From the IMG/VR virus record IMGVR_UViG_3300030102_001625, positions 1 to 27,524 of that record: a DNA stretch of 27,524 nucleotides. One strand, 5' to 3'. The notes under the pieces are model-generated. The model was not told where the DNA came from and searched no databases. It worked only from the letters and a program-made list of their open reading frames with translations. Below, piece by piece: positions 12,428-21,048 of the stretch. Both the position numbers and the translations under genes were made by a program. Positions within the stretch are counted from its first letter, which is position 1. The number at the start of each line of letters is the position of its first letter. Origin of the DNA: a virus.

Positions 12428-12679
12428 ATGAAAATCTTAAAAGAGTTAATCTTAAAAAAACAATTAAAAAAAGTAGGTAAGGGTTTACTTACATTTGTTG
12501 ATCACGCTGTAGTAGGTGGTGCTGTAACAAAAACTTTACAAGAAACTAATGAAAGCAAAAGTGGAGAAGTCCCCATTTTGGAAGTAGTCTCTTCTTTAGT
12601 GCCAGTCGTACTATTAATAGCAGTATTAGCTGGTTGGATTAGCGTAGAACAACTAGAAGAATTGTTGCAATTATTTTAA
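12428..12679 (+). CDS. Putative holin-like small membrane protein
   Basis: 83 residues: a basic helical N-terminus (KILKELILKKQLKKVGKGLL), a central polar part and one strongly hydrophobic segment near the C-terminus (SSLVPVVLLIAVLAGWI), ending in a short acidic tail. Placement right after the amidase, with a single membrane span and charged ends, suits a holin or an accessory of one. I prefer the ATG at 12428, after an A-rich leader; an in-frame ATG at 12392 overlaps the amidase stop (ATGA) and would add 12 residues. The lysis role is inferred from context. Confidence 0.55.
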   Translation: MKILKELILKKQLKKVGKGLLTFVDHAVVGGAVTKTLQETNESKSGEVPILEVVSSLVPVVLLIAVLAGWISVEQLEELLQLF

Positions 12680-12687
12680 TATATTTG
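12680..12687 (+). promoter_or_regulatory. Promoter -7 box (TATATTTG)
   Basis: A TAnnTTTG match starting at the last base of the preceding TAA stop, 20 bases before the ATG at 12708. The leader TATAAACTAAATCAAATCAA resembles those upstream of 3457 and 19916. Confidence 0.65.
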
Positions 12688-12707
12688 TATAAACTAAATC
12701 AAATCAA

Positions 12708-12962
12708 ATGAAAACTGTAGAATTACCACAAAAATTAGAAGAAAACGAATTAAAAGCTCTTCAAGAATTAAACTCTGAGTTTACAAAATTAAAACTAGCG
12801 TTGGGAGAAGTAAAGCTTCACGAGGCAGATTTAATGGAACAAGTTAAATTAGTAAAAGGAGTATTCGTTGAAGAAGAAAAAAAATTAGTTGAAAAATATG
12901 GAGCTGAGTCTATTGTTAATATTAAGACAGGCGAAATAACAAAGAAAGAACAAAATGGCTAA
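12708..12962 (+). CDS. 84-residue coiled-coil protein
   Basis: 84 residues, charged and helical: LPQKLEENELKALQELNSEF to about residue 65 shows continuous heptads, then a short strand-like end (ESIVNIKTGEITK). It resembles short coiled-coil proteins that I recall beside tail-fibre genes in marine Bacteroidetes phages, but no name can be given. It has its own promoter and its last eight bases overlap the following fibre gene, so the two are probably made together; a fibre-assembly role is possible. Confidence 0.72.
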   Translation: MKTVELPQKLEENELKALQELNSEFTKLKLALGEVKLHEADLMEQVKLVKGVFVEEEKKLVEKYGAESIVNIKTGEITKKEQNG

Positions 12963-14106
12963 AATATCCAACCAAAGTGCGTATCCTGCAATTACTCCTC
13001 AAGCTAGTGATTATCTAGTTTTAACAGACACTTCTGATTCTAATAAAACTAAAACAGTTACAGTCCAGGCTTTAGCTGATTTTATTGATGGCGAAGTAAC
13101 TTTACAAGAGGTATTAGATGCAGGCAATAGTGCCACTCAAAACTTATCATTAGTTGGCAACTTAACCACGACAGGTGCAGCTACTATAAATACTACTATT
13201 TATGTAGACGCTAAACATCCTCATGGAGAATCCAACCTTTCTTATGGTTTTGATAGTCTACATCAAGGTGCATTACTAACAGGCCCTTATAATACAGGTT
13301 TAGGCATTAACACTTTAAAGGCTACTTTGGGAGGCCAACATAATACAGCAGTAGGGCATGATGCCTTAACTGCTGTTACTAGCGGTAATTATAATACTGC
13401 ACTTGGAAGCGCAGCAGGTCAAGCTTTTAATACAGGAGGTGATAATGTAGCTATTGGATATAGAGCGTTAAGACTTGGGACTACTGCTTCAAAAAATGTG
13501 GCTATTGGAAATGATGCTGCCAACCAATCATCAGTTGGAGTTAGTAATAATGTTATTATTGGAGATGAAGCAGGAGAAGAAGTTTCAGCCAATGACAATG
13601 TGATTATTGGACAAGGTGCAGGAAAAAAATCTACAGAGGGAAATGTTTATATAGGAAAAGGAGTAGCCCCTGCTGCTGCTAACCATCAAAATACAATTGT
13701 TGGATTTCAAGGATTTTCTTCTGCTACTACAGCCAGAGAAAACACAGCTATTGGCTGGCAAGCAGCTAACAATACTACCGATGGTAATAACAATACTGTT
13801 ATAGGATCACAGTCACGACCTACAGCAGCAAGCACAAGTGATGCTACAGCCATTGGTAAAGAGGCTATTGCTAACACAAGTGCAGTCGCTTTGGGTAAGG
13901 GAGCTAATGCTTCTAAGGTGGCGAGTGTGGCTTTCTCTAGCACTGTAGGCGCAGCTTATGGGGTTTCAGCGTTACCTGATGCTCTACAAGCTCCAAACAA
14001 TGCAGGAGCAGCAGCACTTAGTATTCCTATTGGAGGATTATATGTCGTAGGGCCAACAGGAGGGGCAGCATCAGACCCTGCAATATTGGCTATACGTACA
14101 GCTTAA
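12955..14106 (+). CDS. Second fibre protein with YadA-head-like repeats
   Basis: 383 residues. The N-terminus (AKISNQSAYPAITPQASDYL, then VLTDTSDSNKTKTVTVQALA) is a virion-attachment-like segment comparable to that of the 8723 protein. From about residue 95 to 315 there are beta-roll units such as NTAVGHDALTAVTSG, NVAIGYRALRLG, NVIIGDEAGEEV and NTVIGSQSRPT, the trimeric-adhesin head repeat. The C-terminus contains a GAAALSIPIGGLYVVG segment typical of the end of such fibres. It probably forms a trimeric fibre or spike that binds the host surface. Compared with the 802-residue fibre it has one repeat block and no duplicated linker. Confidence 0.83.
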   Translation: MAKISNQSAYPAITPQASDYLVLTDTSDSNKTKTVTVQALADFIDGEVTLQEVLDAGNSATQNLSLVGNLTTTGAATINTTIYVDAKHPHGESNLSYGFDSLHQGALLTGPYNTGLGINTLKATLGGQHNTAVGHDALTAVTSGNYNTALGSAAGQAFNTGGDNVAIGYRALRLGTTASKNVAIGNDAANQSSVGVSNNVIIGDEAGEEVSANDNVIIGQGAGKKSTEGNVYIGKGVAPAAANHQNTIVGFQGFSSATTARENTAIGWQAANNTTDGNNNTVIGSQSRPTAASTSDATAIGKEAIANTSAVALGKGANASKVASVAFSSTVGAAYGVSALPDALQAPNNAGAAALSIPIGGLYVVGPTGGAASDPAILAIRTA

Positions 14107-14116
14107 ATTAAATTAA

Positions 14117-14347
14117 ATGGATTCTATTCGTAAAATATCAGTGGGTGCTGACTATAAGTCTAGTGCTATGCATTATATTGTAGACCAAGATGTTCTTGGC
14201 AGTAAATATAAAATACATCACATTCAAAGGGATGATGATAAGAAATCTTATAAGGTATATATTATTAGGCCTAATCAAGAAGTTTTATTGTGGAAAGAGT
14301 TTAATGAAAGCATGCCAGTATCTGTAGAATATAATATAAATTTTTAG
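14117..14347 (+). CDS. 76-residue protein, unknown function
   Basis: 76 residues with a mixed alpha/beta look: KISVGADYKSSAMHYIVDQD, KYKIHHIQRDDDKKSYKVYI, then IRPNQEVLLWKEFNESMPV. Alternating hydrophobic residues suggest a small beta sheet. It starts 10 bases after the fibre gene with a TTAAATTAA leader and ends one base before the next ATG, so it is co-translated with the GroES-like gene. I do not recognise the family. Confidence 0.72.
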   Translation: MDSIRKISVGADYKSSAMHYIVDQDVLGSKYKIHHIQRDDDKKSYKVYIIRPNQEVLLWKEFNESMPVSVEYNINF

Positions 14348-14348
14348 G

Positions 14349-14918
14349 ATGAAGTCTCCATTTTATTTTATTGTCAAGCCTCACAAAAACAAGAGATACA
14401 ACAACACAGTAGATTGGGGAGATATAACTTTTATCACAAATACTTCTAAAGAAGACTTCAGGTTTTCTAATAGGCAAGCTTTAGTATTAGAAACTCCCAT
14501 CAACTATGATGGCCCAATCAAAAAAGGCGATAAGCTTTTGGTTCATCACAATGTATTTAAGTTCTTTAATGACATGAAGGGCAGAGAGAAAAGTGGTAAA
14601 AGCTTCTTAAAAGACGATACTTTCTTTTTAGATGATTCCCAGTTTTATGCGTACAAAAAAGATGACAATACAGATTGGACTTGTGTTCAAGACTATTGTT
14701 TTGTAAAGCCTGTTGCTTCTAGGGATTATTATGTTAAAAATTTCTCTAAAGAAGAACCACTAACAGGTATTATAAAATATAGCAACGAACAGCTAAAGGC
14801 TTTGGGAGTAAAAGAAGGAGACGAGGTTTGTTTTGAACCTCATAGCGAATATGAGTTTAATGTAGAGGGCGAGAAGCTATATAGAATGTACACACGCAAC
14901 ATAACGATGACATTATGA
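14349..14918 (+). CDS. GroES-like (double beta-barrel) protein
   Basis: 189 residues with two stretches that follow the GroES core pattern: ALVLETPINYDGPIKKGDKL running into LVHHNVFK (about residues 46-72), and TGIIKYSNEQLKALGVKEGD leading into EVCFEPHSEYEFNVEGEKLYRM (about 140-185). In GroES these are the 'G.V..VG....VKVGD.V.F' strand-loop-strand and the closing 'YEF.I.GE.LY.M...I'. The N-terminal FYFIVKPH and central DYCFVKPV fit opening strands. I infer a GroES-fold protein, separate from the groES gene at 5332. It may be a co-chaperonin for the capsid or a structural protein built on this fold. It lies just upstream of the terminase genes and overlaps the next gene by four bases. Confidence 0.6.
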   Translation: MKSPFYFIVKPHKNKRYNNTVDWGDITFITNTSKEDFRFSNRQALVLETPINYDGPIKKGDKLLVHHNVFKFFNDMKGREKSGKSFLKDDTFFLDDSQFYAYKKDDNTDWTCVQDYCFVKPVASRDYYVKNFSKEEPLTGIIKYSNEQLKALGVKEGDEVCFEPHSEYEFNVEGEKLYRMYTRNITMTL

Positions 14919-15193
14919 AATCAAATGAAATTAAAAAGAAAATAATTGAAGCTGGATATGATGCAGTAGAGCAATTAATAAAGGTAGCAAAAGAAAAAAT
15001 AATTAAGCCTGACCCAGAAGATGAACTGGCTGCCGATAGGCTTAAAAATGCTGCAGCCACAAAAAAGCTTGCTATTACTGATGCTTTTGAAATATTAAAT
15101 AGAATAGAATCTGAAAAAGAAAATTTACAAATGGCAGAAAAAAATATCAGCAATGATATAACCCAAGGATTTGCAGAACGAAGATCCAAATAG
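14915..15193 (+). CDS. Candidate small terminase subunit
   Basis: 92 residues, all helical by eye: KKIIEAGYDAVEQLIKVAKE, a Pro/Asp/Glu linker (KPDPEDELAADRLKNAAATK) and KLAITDAFEILNRIESEKEN. Position directly before the large terminase, with a 23-base overlap, is the classic place for the DNA-recognising small subunit. The DELAADRLKNAAAxKKLAIxDAFEIL block seems conserved in related phages, from memory. No helix-turn-helix is obvious at the N-terminus, so the assignment rests on position and size. Confidence 0.55.
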   Translation: MKSNEIKKKIIEAGYDAVEQLIKVAKEKIIKPDPEDELAADRLKNAAATKKLAITDAFEILNRIESEKENLQMAEKNISNDITQGFAERRSK

Positions 15194-17420
15194 CTTATGT
15201 AGAATTATAAACAATATAATTCCAAAGTCTGTTTTGACTAGAAAAAACAAGGCTAAGAGTTGGGTGTATGGATATGATAAAAAATATGACATTGTAGTTA
15301 TTTCTAAAGATGGCACTGTTGGAGAGATATATGAGATTAATCATTTAAAGATTGCCCTGCCACAAGCCCCCACAAAGTGTTATAAAAAAAGCACCAAGAA
15401 AGCTGAACAATACTGGGAGGCGTTTAATTATCCTAAAGAGCTTTCTAGGGTACAGAGCATTTTCCAATGGAATGAGATGCCTGCTCCTTTTAAAAACAAA
15501 TGGGTAGATTATATAGAAGAAGAGTTTGATAGGAGAGAAGCAGGCTTTTGGTTTATGAATAATGGTGTGTCTACTTATATTACAGGCAGTCATTACACCT
15601 ATTTGCAATGGACAAAAATAGACATAGGGCATCCAGACTTTAGAGAAGCCAATAGGTTATTTTATATTTTCTGGGAAGCATGCAAAGCAGACAAGCGATG
15701 TTTTGGAATGTGTTATTTAAAAATCAGGCGTTCAGGTTTTTCGTTTATGGGATCTTCAGAAGCTGTAAACAACGCTACTTTAGCTAAAGATTCACGCATA
15801 GGAATTTTATCTAAAACTGGTGCTGATGCTAAGAAGATGTTTACTGATAAGGTTGTGCCTATATCTAACAACTATCCTTTCTTTTTTAAGCCTGTTCAAG
15901 ATGGTATGGATAGGCCTAAGACAGAGTTAGCGTATCGTGTTCCTGCTAGTAAGATTACTAAAAAGAATATGTATGAAGTAGCTTCTACTCAAATAGATGG
16001 TCTAGACACCACTATAGATTGGAAGAACACAGATGAAAACTCATACGATGGAGAAAAGCTTTTATTGTTAGTACATGACGAAAGTGGCAAGTGGATTAGA
16101 CCTAACAATATTCTAAGCAACTGGCGAGTTACTAAAACTTGTCTCAGGTTGGGTAATAAGATTATAGGCAAGTGTATGATGGGTTCAACCTGTAATGCCT
16201 TAGAGAAAGGAGGAGACAATTTCAAGAAACTTTATTTTGACTCTAGCTTAGAGAATAGAAATAAAAATGGACAAACTAAAACAGGTTTGTATAATTTATT
16301 TATTCCTATGGAATGGAATATGGAAGGGTTTATTGACAGGTATGGAATGCCTGTATTAGAAAATCCTGAAACTGAAATCTTAGGAGTAGACAATGAGTTA
16401 ATATATCAAGGTGCTATTGATTATTGGGAAAACGAGGTTTCCTCTTTGAAGCACGACTCAGATGCTTTAAATGAATTTTATAGACAATTTCCTAGAACAG
16501 AATCTCACGCTTTTAGAGATGAAAGCAAGGCCTCATTGTTCAACCTTACAAAAATCTATCAACAAATAGATTACAATGATTCTTTAATACCTGAGCATTT
16601 TTTAACTAGAGGGAGATTCTTTTGGGAGAATGGAATTAAAGACAGCAGGGTTATTTGGACTCCTGATGTTAAAGGAAGATTTTTAATTAGCTGGACACCA
16701 CGCAGTAATCTTCAAAACAGCATTTATGAAAAAAATGGCACAAAGTATCCTGGCAATGAACACTTAGGATCGTTTGGTTGTGATAGCTACGACATCTCAG
16801 GCACAGTGGGTGGTGGTGGTTCAAATGGTGCGTTGCATGGTATGACTAAGTTTCACATGGAAGATGCGCCTACCAATCAATTCTTTTTGCAGTATGTTGC
16901 TAGGCCTCAAACAGCAGAGATATTTTTTGAAGAGGTATTAATGGCTTGTGTGTTTTATGGCATGCCTATTTTGGTAGAGAACAATAAGCCTAGGCTTTTA
17001 TATCATTTTAAAAACAGAGGTTATAGGGGTTTTTGCATGAACAGGCCAGACAAACATAAAAACAAACTTTCTGCTACTGAAAAAGAACTAGGTGGTATTC
17101 CTAACAGTTCAGAAGATATAAAGCAAGCCCATGCAGCAGCGATTGAAAGTTATATAGAAAAACATGTAGGTTTAGATTTAGATGGTTCATTTCGAGAATC
17201 AGACCAGATGGGAGAGATGTATTTCACACGAACACTAGAAGATTGGGCAAGATTTAATATTAACAACAGAACGAAATTTGACGCAAGTATAAGCTCTGGA
17301 TTAGCTATAATGGCTAACCAAAAACACCTGTATCAACCACAGGTTCAAAAACAGTCAAAAATAAGGCTTAACTTTGCAAGATATAGCAATAAAGGTATTA
17401 CCAGTGAATTAATAAGATAA
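15171..17420 (+). CDS. terL: Terminase large subunit
   Basis: 749 residues, in the size range of crAss-like large terminases. It packages DNA into the prohead with an ATPase and cuts concatemers with an RNase-H-like nuclease. The ATPase P-loop region is LKIRRSGFSFMGSSEA at about residues 182-197, which replaces the usual GxxxxGKS with an RRSGFS form that I recall from crAss-like phages. Walker B with catalytic Glu is LLLLVHDESGKW at about 295-306. The nuclease begins near residue 535 with FGCDSYD, whose Asp is the expected first metal ligand. The start overlaps the upstream gene by 23 bases and the stop shares one base with the portal start (TAATG). Confidence 0.88.
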   Translation: MQNEDPNSLCRIINNIIPKSVLTRKNKAKSWVYGYDKKYDIVVISKDGTVGEIYEINHLKIALPQAPTKCYKKSTKKAEQYWEAFNYPKELSRVQSIFQWNEMPAPFKNKWVDYIEEEFDRREAGFWFMNNGVSTYITGSHYTYLQWTKIDIGHPDFREANRLFYIFWEACKADKRCFGMCYLKIRRSGFSFMGSSEAVNNATLAKDSRIGILSKTGADAKKMFTDKVVPISNNYPFFFKPVQDGMDRPKTELAYRVPASKITKKNMYEVASTQIDGLDTTIDWKNTDENSYDGEKLLLLVHDESGKWIRPNNILSNWRVTKTCLRLGNKIIGKCMMGSTCNALEKGGDNFKKLYFDSSLENRNKNGQTKTGLYNLFIPMEWNMEGFIDRYGMPVLENPETEILGVDNELIYQGAIDYWENEVSSLKHDSDALNEFYRQFPRTESHAFRDESKASLFNLTKIYQQIDYNDSLIPEHFLTRGRFFWENGIKDSRVIWTPDVKGRFLISWTPRSNLQNSIYEKNGTKYPGNEHLGSFGCDSYDISGTVGGGGSNGALHGMTKFHMEDAPTNQFFLQYVARPQTAEIFFEEVLMACVFYGMPILVENNKPRLLYHFKNRGYRGFCMNRPDKHKNKLSATEKELGGIPNSSEDIKQAHAAAIESYIEKHVGLDLDGSFRESDQMGEMYFTRTLEDWARFNINNRTKFDASISSGLAIMANQKHLYQPQVQKQSKIRLNFARYSNKGITSELIR

Positions 17421-19855
17421 TGGAACAAGTAAGCATTCAAATAACACCCAATGGGTTTCCCAGTCAATATGTCTCTGACTCACAAAAGAAGACACTAGAA
17501 TATGGTTTGCAGATTGGTCAGGCTATTCAATATGAATGGTTTAGAAAAGATGGAAATCAATGTCGTTTTTATAATCAATGGAATGAGTTCAATAGGCGCA
17601 GGGTTTATGCTCGTGGCGAACAGTCTATTGCTAAATACAAAAACGAGTTGGCGATAGATGGGGACTTATCATACTTAAACTTAGATTGGACTCCAGTTCC
17701 TATACTTCCTAAGTTTGTAGATATTGTTGTTAATGGAATGACAGATAGATTGTTTGGTGTTAAGTGTGAAGCTCAAGACGCTTTGTCTGCTGAGAACAAG
17801 AATGCTTTTCAAGACAACGTAGAGAGGCAAATGGTTTCCAAAGACTTTTTATCGCAAGTAGGAGAAACATTTGGTGTTAATACCTTTACCATGAATCCTG
17901 ATGATTTGCCTAATGACGATGAAGAGCTGGAGCTGTATATGCAAATGAAATACAAACCTGCCATTGAGATTGCTGAAGAGATTGCTATAAACACAATATT
18001 AGAAGACAACCAATATATAGATTTAAGAAAACGAGTTGACTATGATTTAATGGTCGTAGGTATTGGTGCAATGAAACAACAGTTTTTGCCTGGTGCTGGT
18101 ATTAAGGTAGATTATGTAGACCCAGCTAACTTAGTTTATAGTTACACTGAAGATCCTTTTATGAAGGATTGTTTTTATTGGGGCGAGATTAAAACTGTCC
18201 CTATTACTGAACTTTTAAAAATAGACCCTACTCTCACAAACAATGACCTGGAAGAAATTGCTCAGTATAGTCAAACTTGGTATGATTATTTTAATGTGGC
18301 CCAGTGGTATCAGAATAGCATTTTTGCTCGTGACACAGCTACGTTATTATATTTTAATTATAAAACAACTCAGAAGTTTGTTCACAAAAGAAAAGTAATG
18401 GACTCTGGAGCTGAAAGGGTAATTCCTAAAGATGACACTTTTAATCCTCCACAAGAGATTATGGAAGAGGGCAACTTTGAAAAAATAGAAAAGAACATAG
18501 AGGTTTGGTATGAAGGCATAATGGTAATGGGAACAAACATTGTGTTGAAATGGGAGATGGCTAAGAATATGGTTCGACCAAAGTCTGCAAGTCAATACGC
18601 ACTACCACAATACTATGCTTGCGCTCCACGTATGTATAAAGGAAATATTGAGTCGTTAGTTTCTAGAATGATACCTTTTGCAGACCTTATACAGGTTACT
18701 CACTTAAAACTTCAACAAGTAATATCTAGAGTTGTTCCTGATGGCGTATATATTGATGCTGATGGCCTTAATGAAGTAGACTTAGGGACAGGCAACGCTT
18801 ACAATCCTGAAGACGCTCTAAGGCTTTATTTCCAAACAGGTAGTGTTATTGGTAGAAGTTACACTCAAGATGGAGAATACAATCAAGGTAAAGTTCCTAT
18901 TACACAGCTTACTTCAAGTAGTGGCATATCTAAAATGCAAGCTTTAATTCAAAACTATAATCATTATTTAGATATGATTAGAGCAGTAACAGGATTAAAT
19001 GAAGCTAGAGATGCTAGTACGCCACATGAAGATTCATTGGTAGGGGTTCAGAAACTTGCTGCGTTAAACTCTAATACTGCTACTAGACATATTTTAGATT
19101 CTAGTTTATATTTACTAAGGCAAGTATCATTAGGTTTATCGTATAGAATTTCAGACATCTTAGAGTTTGCAGACTTCAAAGAAGAGTTTGCAAATAAGAT
19201 TGGCAAGTATAATGTAAAGATACTAGAAGATATCAAAGACTTATATCTTTATGACTTTGGCATTTATGTAGAGGTTGCGCCTGATGCTGAACAGAAAGCT
19301 ATGTTAGAGGCTAATATTCAAATGGCTTTGTCTAAAAACGACATTAACTTAGAAGATGCCATTGACATCAGAGAGATAAAAAACATTAAGTTAGCTAATC
19401 AGTTATTAAAGTTAAAGCGCAAACAGAAACAAGAAAAGGATCAAGAGCAAGCAGAACGCATGCAGCTATTACAAGGCGAGCAGCAAATGCAAGTACAACA
19501 GATGAAGTCGCAAGCAGAGATGCAGAAGTACGAATTAGAAACGCAATCTAAGATTGCTGTTGTTCAAGCAGAGATGCAGTTTGAAACTCAAAAGATGCAA
19601 GCTGAAGCTGAACTGAAGAAAACATTAATGGCTGAAGAGTTTATGTATCAAATGAAACTAAGAGATATTTCTGAAAATGCATTGCAATCCAGAGAAACAC
19701 AAAGAGAGGATGCCAAAGCAAAAAGAATATCTCAGCAGAACTCTCAACAGTCAGAATTAATAAATCAACGCAAAAATAACTTACCTCCAAAAAACTTTGA
19801 ATCTAACGAAGATAGCTTGGATGGGTTTGACTTGGCTGAATTTGAACCAAGATAA
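17420..19855 (+). CDS. Portal protein
   Basis: 811 residues, long for a portal but normal for crAss-like phages. The portal is the twelve-part ring through which DNA enters and leaves the head. The N-terminal two thirds contain FVDIVVNGMTDRLFGVKCEA, a DYDLMVVGIGAMKQQFLPGAG segment, YVDPANLVYSYTEDPFMKDC and the stem/wing-like KMQALIQNYNHYLDMIRAVTG followed by NEARDASTPHEDSLVGVQKL, which is the usual 'aitG.nea....' feature. The last ~150 residues are a Gln/Glu/Lys-rich coiled coil (EQAERMQLLQGEQQMQVQQM and on), resembling the barrel tail. Gene order and size support the call strongly. Confidence 0.9.
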   Translation: MEQVSIQITPNGFPSQYVSDSQKKTLEYGLQIGQAIQYEWFRKDGNQCRFYNQWNEFNRRRVYARGEQSIAKYKNELAIDGDLSYLNLDWTPVPILPKFVDIVVNGMTDRLFGVKCEAQDALSAENKNAFQDNVERQMVSKDFLSQVGETFGVNTFTMNPDDLPNDDEELELYMQMKYKPAIEIAEEIAINTILEDNQYIDLRKRVDYDLMVVGIGAMKQQFLPGAGIKVDYVDPANLVYSYTEDPFMKDCFYWGEIKTVPITELLKIDPTLTNNDLEEIAQYSQTWYDYFNVAQWYQNSIFARDTATLLYFNYKTTQKFVHKRKVMDSGAERVIPKDDTFNPPQEIMEEGNFEKIEKNIEVWYEGIMVMGTNIVLKWEMAKNMVRPKSASQYALPQYYACAPRMYKGNIESLVSRMIPFADLIQVTHLKLQQVISRVVPDGVYIDADGLNEVDLGTGNAYNPEDALRLYFQTGSVIGRSYTQDGEYNQGKVPITQLTSSSGISKMQALIQNYNHYLDMIRAVTGLNEARDASTPHEDSLVGVQKLAALNSNTATRHILDSSLYLLRQVSLGLSYRISDILEFADFKEEFANKIGKYNVKILEDIKDLYLYDFGIYVEVAPDAEQKAMLEANIQMALSKNDINLEDAIDIREIKNIKLANQLLKLKRKQKQEKDQEQAERMQLLQGEQQMQVQQMKSQAEMQKYELETQSKIAVVQAEMQFETQKMQAEAELKKTLMAEEFMYQMKLRDISENALQSRETQREDAKAKRISQQNSQQSELINQRKNNLPPKNFESNEDSLDGFDLAEFEPR

Positions 19856-19883
19856 TCCCTTATTTTTGTATTAATAATTTTAA

Positions 19884-19891
19884 TATCTTTG
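19884..19891 (+). promoter_or_regulatory. Promoter -7 box (TATCTTTG), with a second TAnnTTTG just upstream
   Basis: TATCTTTG lies 24 bases before the ATG at 19916, followed by a TATAAATAAATTAAATTCAA leader. A second match, TATTTTTG, lies at 19861-19868, right after the portal stop. Either could start a transcript for the scaffold and capsid genes. Confidence 0.68.
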
Positions 19892-19915
19892 TATAAATAA
19901 ATTAAATTCAATCAA

Positions 19916-21022
19916 ATGTCAGATTTTAAAGTACGAGCAATGGATGATGTAGAGCAGAAGTCCAAAGCTCAAGTAGAAGAAGAATTACTTCAAAAGCATG
20001 AAGAACAATTTGTTGATGCTGAAGTAAAAGTTGAAGCTCCTGCAAATGAAACTACTGTTGAGACAACAGAAGGAAGTGCAGAAGATGAGACAAAATCATC
20101 GTTTAGCGATGAAGACGTTCTTTCATATATTGGAGAAAGGTATGGCAAGACCATTAACTCTCTAGATGAATTATTAGAAGAAAGGGAAACAGCTCCAGAA
20201 TTACCTGAAGATGTGGCTGCTTACTTCAAATATAAACAAGAAACTGGTAGAACTATTGAAGACTTTGTTAAGTTAAACAGAGATTTTTCAAAAGTTGATC
20301 AGGATGAAATGTTAATAAACTATTATAAAGCTACAGACGAATATCTTGATGATGAAGATGTGGCTTCAATGATAGAAGAGTTTTCTTTTGATGCAGAGTA
20401 TGATGAGGAGAAGGAGATAAAGAAAAAGAAACTTGCCAAAAAGAAAGCAGTGTCTCAAGCACGAAAATTCTTTGAAGAGCAAAAAGAACAATATAAAATG
20501 CCCCTTGAGTCAAGTTCGGCATCTATTGATTCTAAGCTTACCGAAGAATTAGAAGGTTATAGGGCACAGCTTAAAGAAGCTGAAGAGAATGATAAGAAAT
20601 CTAAAGTAATGAGGGATTCCTTTTTACAGAAGGTAGAGGAGGTTTTCAATGACAATTTCAAAGGTTTTGAATTTAAAATTGATGACCAAGTTATTTCTTA
20701 CACACCAGCAGAAGCTAATACATTGAAGTCATCACAGAAAGACATGAACAATTTTATTGCGAAGTTTTCTGATGACAAAGGTATTAACGACCACGCTGGC
20801 TTTCATCGTTCTTTAGCAATAGCGAGCTACCCAGAGAAGTTTGCGAAGTTTTTTTATGAGAAGGGCAAATCTGATGCAGTGACAACAGATGCGAAACGAA
20901 CTAAAAATATTGACCTTAGCGTAAATAGAGCTCCAGAGGTAACTTCAAAAGGTGGAATGCAAATCAAGGCTGTGACTGCTCAAAGCAATGGTAACAGTCT
21001 TAAAATTAGAAAACGTAAATAA
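19916..21022 (+). CDS. Putative head scaffolding protein
   Basis: 368 residues, very acidic N-terminal third (EVKVEAPANETTVETTEGSA), helical and coiled-coil middle (KKKKLAKKKAVSQARKFFEE, LEGYRAQLKEAEENDKKSKV) and a basic C-terminus ending LKIRKRK. This charge order, and the position between portal and major capsid protein, is typical of scaffolds that guide capsid assembly and leave or are cleaved before packaging. No protease signature is seen. It has its own promoter pair and is followed directly by the capsid gene without a terminator, so both should be on one message. Confidence 0.72.
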   Translation: MSDFKVRAMDDVEQKSKAQVEEELLQKHEEQFVDAEVKVEAPANETTVETTEGSAEDETKSSFSDEDVLSYIGERYGKTINSLDELLEERETAPELPEDVAAYFKYKQETGRTIEDFVKLNRDFSKVDQDEMLINYYKATDEYLDDEDVASMIEEFSFDAEYDEEKEIKKKKLAKKKAVSQARKFFEEQKEQYKMPLESSSASIDSKLTEELEGYRAQLKEAEENDKKSKVMRDSFLQKVEEVFNDNFKGFEFKIDDQVISYTPAEANTLKSSQKDMNNFIAKFSDDKGINDHAGFHRSLAIASYPEKFAKFFYEKGKSDAVTTDAKRTKNIDLSVNRAPEVTSKGGMQIKAVTAQSNGNSLKIRKRK

Positions 21023-21048
21023 ATTTAAAAAATTAAAAACATAATAAA

